Assembly (NCBI RefSeq): GCF_004000945.1
Contig: NZ_BIMF01000029.1
Coordinates: 1 to 46,307, forward strand
Direction of reading: 5' to 3'
DNA length: 46,307 nucleotides
DNA from: Paenibacillus lautus NBRC 15380
GTDB lineage: Bacteria > Bacillota > Bacilli > Paenibacillales > Paenibacillaceae
Part shown: positions 40,765-46,307 of the stretch, one piece after another
Numbering within the stretch: the first letter of the stretch is position 1
How the letters are laid out: every line of letters begins with the position of its first letter
Notes under the pieces: generated by a model
What the model saw: the letters and a program-made list of their open reading frames with translations, nothing else
What the model was told of the DNA's origin: nothing
Database searches by the model: none
Position numbers and translations under genes: made by a program

Positions 40765-40793
40765 TTAACAGAAGTCTTTAACGGTGTTACTAT
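40765..40793 (+). promoter_or_regulatory. Promoter of the leader-regulated MFS gene
   Basis: TTAACA (40765-40770) and TACTAT (40788-40793) spaced by 17 bases. Transcription near 40800 would give a leader of about 80 bases. Confidence 0.65.
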
Positions 40794-40813
40794 ATTAACC
40801 ATATAAAATGTAC

Positions 40814-40880
40814 GGAGGTCAGAACATGTAGGTTTTTCTACCCTAACCAACACAACTAAATACAGAATTGGGGTAGAAAG
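40814..40880 (+). promoter_or_regulatory. Start-stop leader and ribosome-site hairpin
   Basis: GGAGGT (40814-40819) is placed six bases before ATG (40826-40828), which is directly followed by TAG (40829-40831). TTTCTACCC (40835-40843) then pairs perfectly with GGGTAGAAA (40871-40879), covering the purine-rich region that should bind ribosomes for the MFS gene at 40881. This is the layout of a translational attenuator: a ribosome stalled at the first site could free the second. Confidence 0.6.
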
Positions 40881-42131
40881 ATGAAGAGGAAATCTTTTCG
40901 GTATCTCTGGATAGGTCAGGCGCTCGCCAATAGCGGCGATTTGTTTTACATTGTCGGCCTGATGGCAATTATCTATGGGATTACGGGATCCGCCATGTTG
41001 ATGGCCATGATACCATTTGTCACGACGATGGCACGGTTTATAAGCGGGAGCTTTGCGCCCGTGTTGATGGATAAATACAGCCTCAAGTCGCTGCTTGCTT
41101 CATCGCAAATCGGGAAAACGGCCGTGTTGTTCCTATTGTTAGCGACCTACTATGTGCTGGGAGAGCAGGAGGTGACGGTCTATGCGATTCTCGGATTCGT
41201 ATTCCTCATCTCTTTGCTCGATGGTTGGGCCGCGCCCGCAAGCCATGCCATGCTGCCTCGGCTGGTGGATGCCGCCGAGCTGACGAAAGCGAATAGCTTT
41301 GTTGCCACCGTGGATCAGCTAATTCAACTGGGAGGATGGGCTGTTGGGGGACTGCTGGTCGTAGCCTTGGGCGGAAGCAACGTGATATGGCTGACCTTTG
41401 CCTTGGCCCTGGCAGCCGCTGTCTTCATGAAGCTTATAGAGGATCGGTATGAATCCACCCAGGAACAGAAAGAGAAGGCGCGCGTTTCGAATTGTTGCTC
41501 CATTCAAGAAGGCTGGACACTCATTTGGAAACAGCCTTCTCTTCGGGCGATTCATGTGATTTATGTATTGGAGACGATGGCGGGCGTGATTTGGATCGCA
41601 GCGACCATCTACGTGTATGTAGCCGATGTGCTGCAAAGGGAGGAGGCTTGGTGGGGATATATCAACGCAAGCTTTTTCCTGGGACTCATGCTGGGTGGAC
41701 TGTTTGGAATGAGAAACGCGGGGCTGATCGACCGCAATATCCGCAAATTCGTCATCTGCTCTTCCTTCGGCATTAGTATCATGACGTTCGGTTTCGGATT
41801 GACCTCGGTGCCTTGGCTTGCCCTGGTGTTCTCGGCAGGCTTCGGCGTTTTTGAACAGCTTAAGGCAGTTTCGCTTCAGACTACACTGCAGCGGGGCGTA
41901 TCTGTCCATTTATTGCCGAAAGTGTACGCAGCTCAAAGCGCGCTTGTTTCGCTAGTATTCGGCTTATCTACCCTGTTGTTTGGGTTCATAACCGATGAAT
42001 TCGGCGTTCGGGCTACGTACATCATCGCTGCCACGGTGTTGTTCATCTCGGGATGTTACGCAGTACGGATACGAACGAGATTGCCGGCGTTAGGGGAGGG
42101 GCCCGAACAAGTACGGATCGGCATCGAATAA
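40881..42131 (+). CDS. MFS transporter, Mef-like efflux type
   Basis: A 416-residue transporter with 12 predicted helices. It opens FRYLWIGQALANSGDLFYIV, the pattern of the MefA/MFS_3 macrolide-efflux-like group; SHAMLPRLVDAAELTKANSF is a further conserved stretch. It may export an antibiotic or another hydrophobic compound. The ATG at 40881 directly follows GGGGTAGAAAG, a weak site sequestered in a hairpin. The regulator is probably the leader itself, because no regulator gene lies next to it. Confidence 0.88.
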   Translation: MKRKSFRYLWIGQALANSGDLFYIVGLMAIIYGITGSAMLMAMIPFVTTMARFISGSFAPVLMDKYSLKSLLASSQIGKTAVLFLLLATYYVLGEQEVTVYAILGFVFLISLLDGWAAPASHAMLPRLVDAAELTKANSFVATVDQLIQLGGWAVGGLLVVALGGSNVIWLTFALALAAAVFMKLIEDRYESTQEQKEKARVSNCCSIQEGWTLIWKQPSLRAIHVIYVLETMAGVIWIAATIYVYVADVLQREEAWWGYINASFFLGLMLGGLFGMRNAGLIDRNIRKFVICSSFGISIMTFGFGLTSVPWLALVFSAGFGVFEQLKAVSLQTTLQRGVSVHLLPKVYAAQSALVSLVFGLSTLLFGFITDEFGVRATYIIAATVLFISGCYAVRIRTRLPALGEGPEQVRIGIE

Positions 42132-42144
42132 TCAATAAACAAAA

Positions 42145-42169
42145 GGCGAGCTTAACGCTCGTCTTTTTT
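42145..42169 (+). terminator. Terminator of the MFS gene
   Basis: GGCGAGC (42145-42151) pairs with GCTCGTC (42157-42163), followed by six T. Confidence 0.88.
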
Positions 42170-42385
42170 GCATGCATAATTGATCCGGACGCAAGTAACT
42201 GCAAGCATCGCAAGACGGTTCATGTCGACATAAATGAGACGTTCGAATATGTCCCAAACACAAAAAGCAATCATACTTTCCAAAATCCAGCGTCATCAAG
42301 CGTTGCATAATCTTACGGTTTACGGAACGTGAAACTTAAATAAATCGCGCGGCGATACTGGGTTTAAAAACATTCGAAAATCCGG

Positions 42386-42414
42386 TTGACAATCCATCTA
42401 CTACGTATTACGAT
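42386..42414 (+). promoter_or_regulatory. Possible upstream promoter of the padR operon
   Basis: TTGACA (42386-42391), a 17-base spacer and TACGAT (42409-42414). A GTAATAC-type motif on the opposite strand lies at 42405-42411, over the -10 box. Confidence 0.5.
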
Positions 42415-42488
42415 ATACCTGTAGTAGGTCACACTGAATACCGGCACCACTGAATAGTGAGGTTGCAAAAAATATTTTAGAGAAATTG

Positions 42489-42614
42489 TTGACATCTCCA
42501 ACTACTTAGTAATACAATGTACATGTAATGAGTAATACTTAATAGCTTGTTTTTCCAAATGCTATTAAGTAAAAATTTCCCTTAGTACTATGTTATACTG
42601 AATATTGGTAATAC
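42489..42614 (+). promoter_or_regulatory. padR promoter with repeated GTAATAC motifs
   Basis: TTGACA (42489-42494) and TACAAT (42513-42518), 18-base spacer. GTAATAC occurs at 42509-42515, 42532-42538 and 42608-42614, plus the inverted copy at 42405-42411. These are candidate binding sites for the PadR protein. The rest of 42132-42488 shows no gene. Confidence 0.6.
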
Positions 42615-42652
42615 TAATTAGGGGAGGGACGAAATAGAGGAGGCTTTCGAAT

Positions 42653-42973
42653 ATGGAAAATTTAACTGAAATGCTGAAGGGTTCGCTGGAAGGCTGCGTG
42701 CTGGAAATCATCAGCCGTCGTGAAACCTATGGCTATGAGATTACCCGCCGCCTGAACGAGCTTGGGTTTACCGAAGTCGTGGAAGGAACGGTCTACACCA
42801 TACTCGTGCGGCTAGAAAAGAAAAAACTGGTGAACATTGAAAAGAAACCGTCAGATATGGGGCCGCCGCGCAAGTTTTACTCACTTAATGAGGCTGGCCG
42901 CCAGGAACTTGAATTGTTTTGGGAAAAGTGGGATTTTTTATCGTCGAAAATCAACGTATTGAAGTCAAACTAG
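42653..42973 (+). CDS. PadR family transcriptional regulator
   Basis: A 106-residue winged-helix regulator. It matches the PadR domain: LKGSLEGCVLEIISRRETYGYEITRRL, then EGTVYTILVRLEKKKLV (recognition helix and turn), GPPRKFYSLNEAGRQEL as the wing and a C-terminal helix for dimerisation. It probably represses the operon it heads and is released by an export substrate of the ABC system. The start is ATG 42653 with GAGGAGG well placed. Confidence 0.93.
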   Translation: MENLTEMLKGSLEGCVLEIISRRETYGYEITRRLNELGFTEVVEGTVYTILVRLEKKKLVNIEKKPSDMGPPRKFYSLNEAGRQELELFWEKWDFLSSKINVLKSN

Positions 42974-43043
42974 CTTCATAAGATATTCCGTCCGATATTT
43001 TGGGGTGTCTTGTTCAGCTTTAAATAAAAGGAGGAAAAATAAT

Positions 43044-43385
43044 ATGTTGGAAATGTTCAAAAAAATGATTGGTGATAAAAAAGAGTACAAGATGATGATG
43101 GCACGGGTCGAAGCCCTGCCAGAGGACTACCAGTTTGTATTTAAGAAAATTCAAAACTACATGTGGAATTTCTCAGCGGGCAACGGGATGGATATGCTGC
43201 ACATGCAGTATGAATTAATTGATTTGTTCGAAGCCGGTGCGGCGGAAGGCAGACAAGTGCTGGAAATCACCGGGGACGACGTGGCGTCCTTTGCCGACGA
43301 ACTTGTGGCAAACGCTAAAACCTATGTAGCCAAGTATCGGGAAGATTTGAATCAGAGTATCATGAACCGATTGGGAAAAAAATAA
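43044..43385 (+). CDS. DUF1048 family protein
   Basis: A 113-residue, helical, probably cytoplasmic protein of the DUF1048 group. It begins MLEMFKKMIGDKKEYKMMMAR and contains FKKIQNYMWNFSAGNGMDM. DUF1048 genes usually sit between a PadR regulator and a DrrAB-like ABC transporter, as here; the biochemical role is unknown. The start is ATG 43044, with AAAAGGAGG upstream; a longer frame from 43005 has no such site. Confidence 0.88.
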   Translation: MLEMFKKMIGDKKEYKMMMARVEALPEDYQFVFKKIQNYMWNFSAGNGMDMLHMQYELIDLFEAGAAEGRQVLEITGDDVASFADELVANAKTYVAKYREDLNQSIMNRLGKK

Positions 43386-43553
43386 ATTCAATAGATCATA
43401 CCGACTGATTAGCTGGTTACAAATGTGAATTGCCGCCTTCGCTATTCAGTTCATTTTTAACCCGGTAGTAAGTTATACAGATTATCAGTCAGACTAAATA
43501 GTGGAGTGTAGGCAATCTAGCTTCCAAGGCACTTATTATAAGGAGGAAAAAAT

Positions 43554-44315
43554 ATGAGAAATGAAGCGATTTCTGTAAAAGGGTTAAAAAAATCCTTTAA
43601 AGACAAGGAAGTCTTAAAGGGGGTGGACTTCGAGGTGCGGCGTGGGGAAATTTTCGCGCTGCTGGGCTCAAATGGAGCAGGCAAGACGACGACAGTCAAC
43701 ATCCTCTCGACGCTGATGAAGCCCGATGGCGGCGAAGCAGGTATTTGCGGCTTTGATGTCCAGCGTCAACCGGATCATGTTCGCCAGAGCATCAGCCTGA
43801 CAGGGCAGTTCGCAGCTTTAGACGGTATGCTCACCGGGCGGGAAAACCTGATGATGATCGCCAAGATGCGGGGAGTTTCCAATCCAGCACAAGTCGCCGA
43901 CAATCTGCTTGCAAGATTCAGCCTGACCGATGCGGGGGGCCGCCGGGCAGACAAATATTCGGGCGGGATGAAGCGCCGGCTTGACATCGCCATGAGTCTG
44001 ATCGGAACACCGGCCGTCATTTTTCTCGACGAACCGACGACGGGGCTTGACCCCGAAGCGCGGATTGAAGTCTGGAATACCGTCAAGGAGCTCGCCGGCG
44101 GCGGCACGACCATCTTGCTGACGACCCAGTACCTGGAGGAAGCAGAACAACTGGCGGACCGTATCGCCATCCTGCACGGCGGAAAAATCATCACGACCGG
44201 TACCCTTACCGAACTCAAAGAGATGTTCCCGCCGGCGAAAGTGGAGTACATCGAGAAGCAGCCGACATTGGAGGAAATTTTCCTCGCGATCATCGGCAAA
44301 AAGGAGGAGATTTAA
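43554..44315 (+). CDS. ABC transporter ATP-binding protein, DrrA-like
   Basis: A 253-residue ATPase. Motifs: Walker A GSNGAGKTT, a Q-loop region SLTGQFAALDGMLTGRENL, signature YSGGMKRRL, Walker B VIFLDEPTTGLDPEAR, and the switch in LTTQYLEEAEQL (Gln in place of the usual His, as in many DrrA proteins). It is shorter than DrrA of Streptomyces, lacking part of the C-terminal regulatory region. The start is ATG 43554 with AAGGAGG. The 168 bases after DUF1048 hold no clear second promoter. Confidence 0.93.
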   Translation: MRNEAISVKGLKKSFKDKEVLKGVDFEVRRGEIFALLGSNGAGKTTTVNILSTLMKPDGGEAGICGFDVQRQPDHVRQSISLTGQFAALDGMLTGRENLMMIAKMRGVSNPAQVADNLLARFSLTDAGGRRADKYSGGMKRRLDIAMSLIGTPAVIFLDEPTTGLDPEARIEVWNTVKELAGGGTTILLTTQYLEEAEQLADRIAILHGGKIITTGTLTELKEMFPPAKVEYIEKQPTLEEIFLAIIGKKEEI

Positions 44316-45065
44316 ATGAAAAGCAAAACAGGGGTATTACTAGGGCGTTTAATGCGCAACATCATGCGCAGCCCGGATACGATTATCACGGTGGCGATTA
44401 CGCCGATTATGATGATGCTGCTGTTTGTCTACGTATTTGGCGGCGCCATAGAGACAGGCACGAACAACTACGTCAATTATTTATTGCCGGGAATCTTGCT
44501 GATGGCTATCGCATCCGGCGTCGCTTACACTTCCTTGCGGCTGTTTACGGATGTAAAGAGCGGGTTGATGGCGCGTTTCATTACGATGCCCATCAAGCGC
44601 TCGTCGGTATTGTGGGCTCACGTGTTGACCTCGCTTTTTTCCAATGCGCTTACTGTCGTGGTTGTTATCCTTGTCGCGCTCTTGATGGGCTTCCGTTCCA
44701 GCGCTAATATCCTGGATTGGCTCGCGGTCGCTGGGATACTCGGGCTGTTTACGCTGGCGCTGACCTGGCTGGCGGTCATTCCCGGATTGACAGCGAAATC
44801 TATGGAAGGGGCGACAGCCTACTCGTACCCGCTGATTTTCCTGCCGTTTATTAGTTCAGCCTTTGTCCCCACCGAAACCATGCCAAAAATTGTTCGTGCG
44901 TTCGCTGAGAACCAGCCTGTGACTTCAATCGTGAATGCGATTCGTGCCCTCTTGTATGAAGGGTCTGTCGGCAACGCAATCTGGATCGCGCTTGCCTGGT
45001 GCGTCGGCATCATGGTCATCGCTTACTTCTTCGCCAGTAAAACATTTAAACGCCAGTTAGGGTAA
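44316..45065 (+). CDS. ABC-2 type permease, DrrB-like
   Basis: A 249-residue membrane protein with six hydrophobic segments, of the ABC-2 family: VAITPIMMMLLFVYVFGGAIE, NYLLPGILLMAIASGVAYTS, a loop FITMPIKRSSVLWAHVL, and the conserved ending FISSAFVPTETMPKIVRAFAENQPVTSIVNAIR. Its ATG immediately follows the ATPase stop, with AAAGGAGGAG within that gene. Together they should export a hydrophobic compound. Confidence 0.93.
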   Translation: MKSKTGVLLGRLMRNIMRSPDTIITVAITPIMMMLLFVYVFGGAIETGTNNYVNYLLPGILLMAIASGVAYTSLRLFTDVKSGLMARFITMPIKRSSVLWAHVLTSLFSNALTVVVVILVALLMGFRSSANILDWLAVAGILGLFTLALTWLAVIPGLTAKSMEGATAYSYPLIFLPFISSAFVPTETMPKIVRAFAENQPVTSIVNAIRALLYEGSVGNAIWIALAWCVGIMVIAYFFASKTFKRQLG

Positions 45066-45270
45066 GTACACCAGGATGGGATTAACCATATCAATATCAG
45101 TCGCTGCGATGAATGTATTTGCTATCATATGAAAGGCTGCTTAAATTCCCGGGCAACCGCCGACGAAATCACAATTGGTATGATTGGTGCGGCTCGATCG
45201 CTTATCCCTTTTGGACTGTCCAACGTGGACTGTATCATGATTAGGAAAGAAAATGGATGCATTGACGTGC

Positions 45271-45311
45271 AAGAGGCCCTCCCGTGTCACGTAGGGGAGA
45301 GCCTCTTTTTG
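45271..45311 (+). terminator. Terminator downstream of the ABC operon
   Basis: AAGAGGCCCTCCC (45271-45283) pairs with GGGGAGAGCCTCTT (45294-45307) with a small mismatch, followed by T. It is about 200 bases past the permease stop; between them I see nothing firm. Confidence 0.75.
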
Positions 45312-45333
45312 GATTGCTATGCTGTTACCGGTG

Positions 45334-46307
45334 TTACCGTGAAGGACCGATCGCAATCCAGGACATGAAGCCATAAGCAAGATTGCAGTTAGGCTGACGG
45401 GTTACTTCCAGAACGGCGGCATCCTCGCGTTGGGACTTCAACGAGATTTGGAATCCCGGATTGTTGCTCATCCCAACAATGATATAGTTTATTCCGCCAA
45501 AAGGCTCCTCAAATTGGACGGTAACCTCAGTCAGCACCTCAGCACCAAATACAAATGGAGTCATGCCGAATTGCTGTAGCTTCGGCTGGCCGGCTGCGCT
45601 CCGTATAGGAGTAAAGCCCAAATGTTCGGCCGTTACCGCACCCTGTGCCAATTGTTGTCCGGTAACCGCTCCTTCGGCCAGATGGGCGCTGGTGACTGTG
45701 CCATCGGCAAGCTTGCTGCCATCGATAGAGCCTTCGGCTAACGTGAAGTTATTGAAGGCATCCGGTCCGAGATGCTTGCTGCCGATGGCTCCGTCAGCAA
45801 TCTGCGCGCCCGTTAGGGAGCCGTCTGCAACGTGCGATCCTGTTATGGTAGCATCAGCAATCTTGCTACCTGTAACGGCTCCGTCGGCTATCGAGAAGTT
45901 GTTGAAGGCATCTGGTCCGAGATGCTTGCTGCCGATGGCTCCGTCGGCAATCTGCGTACCTGTGAGGGAGCCGTCAGCAACGTGAGCGCCGGTGATGGAA
46001 GCTTCAGCAATCTTGCTGCCTGTGACGGATCCGTCGGCTAATGTGAAGTTATTGAAGGCATCCGGTCCGAGATGATTGCTGCCGATCGCGTCGTCAGCAA
46101 TCTTCGCGCCTGTGAGCGAACCATCCGCAACATGTGAACCGGTGATGGTAGCCTCAGCAATCTTGCCGCCTGTAACCGATCCTTCGGCTAACGAGAAGTT
46201 GTTGAAGGCATCCGGTCCGAGATGCTTGCTGCCGATGGCTCCGTCGGCAATCTGCGCTCCAGTAAGTGAACCATCCGCAACGTGTGCGCCGGTGATGGAA
46301 GCCTCAG
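45334..46307 (-). CDS. Repetitive surface-type protein, partial
   Basis: The frame is open from the TAA at 45334 to the window edge and continues beyond, so the N-terminus is outside. The visible part is built from 10-residue units such as HVADGSLTGA, QIADGAIGSK, HLGPDAFNNF, TLADGSVTGS and KIAEASITGA, repeated with a 50-residue (150-bp) period. The last 80 residues form a distinct domain ending FMSWIAIGPSR; the WIAIG ending and the VTVQFEEPFGGINYIIVGMS strand recall H-type-lectin-like domains. Likely a cell-surface or spore-surface beta-rich repeat protein; this is inference. Another start inside it (TTG 45651) is not needed. Confidence 0.75.
   Translation of the reverse strand, partial: EASITGAHVADGSLTGAQIADGAIGSKHLGPDAFNNFSLAEGSVTGGKIAEATITGSHVADGSLTGAKIADDAIGSNHLGPDAFNNFTLADGSVTGSKIAEASITGAHVADGSLTGTQIADGAIGSKHLGPDAFNNFSIADGAVTGSKIADATITGSHVADGSLTGAQIADGAIGSKHLGPDAFNNFTLAEGSIDGSKLADGTVTSAHLAEGAVTGQQLAQGAVTAEHLGFTPIRSAAGQPKLQQFGMTPFVFGAEVLTEVTVQFEEPFGGINYIIVGMSNNPGFQISLKSQREDAAVLEVTRQPNCNLAYGFMSWIAIGPSR
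45751..46307. repeat. 150-bp coding tandem repeat
   Basis: The string TTGAAGGCATC-GGTCCGAGATG recurs at 45752, 45902, 46052 and 46202, exactly 150 bases apart. Each unit codes for 50 residues on the minus strand. The copies differ at many third positions but keep the protein pattern, and the array runs beyond the window. Confidence 0.93.

Overview
The window looks like a chromosomal segment of a spore-forming Firmicute, most likely Paenibacillus or a close relative. The reasons are consistently strong AGGAGG-type ribosome binding sites, frequent TTG and GTG starts, many U-tailed hairpin terminators, sigma-A-like promoters, a fragment resembling the sporulation nuclease NucB, and protein families typical of that group. 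The genus is inferred; no 16S gene or marker confirms it.

Layout. 1-9.5 kb is ordinary housekeeping and accessory sequence: two proteins of unknown role, an SDR-like oxidoreductase, the bifunctional NAD(P)HX repair enzyme Nnr, a stress-type SDR dehydrogenase, an FMN reductase, a P-loop kinase-like protein and an AAA ATPase. 9.7-14.2 kb holds a MarR regulator with an MFS efflux pump, a DUF817 membrane protein, a 44-residue small gene, and a GNAT-RidA fusion broken by one missing base. 14.3-18.7 kb is the class Ia ribonucleotide reductase (nrdA, nrdB, minus strand). Its upstream region stacks a promoter, two NrdR-like boxes, a cobalamin riboswitch and a terminator just before the nrdA start. 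A tandem 86-bp repeat lies between nrdA and nrdB.

19.4-26 kb is a scarred region: a tRNA-Thr(CGU) gene, the tail of a phage integrase joined to the tail of a phage amidase, an IS3-family element with an internal deletion, a NucB-like gene fragment, a secreted metallophosphatase, and a broken holin in front of an intact amidase. 26.9-36 kb carries a two-subunit ABC exporter, several small unknown genes, an intact orphan holin, a DinB protein, a 5'-nucleotidase and a class II UvrA. 36.3-40.6 kb has an alpha-glucosidase with a sorbitol-type dehydrogenase, then an ECF sigma factor and its probable anti-sigma factor (minus strand).

40.6-45.1 kb is a transport region. It holds an MFS efflux gene behind an unusual leader (strong ribosome site, ATG immediately followed by TAG, then a hairpin covering the next ribosome site) and a PadR-DUF1048-ABC ATPase-permease operon. 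The window ends inside a repetitive surface-type protein with a perfect 150-bp (50-residue) period.

Most distinctive points: the start-stop leader at 40.8 kb, the layered control of nrdA, the repeat protein at the right edge, and the collapsed prophage next to tRNA-Thr. No CRISPR array, rRNA or complete mobile element is present.
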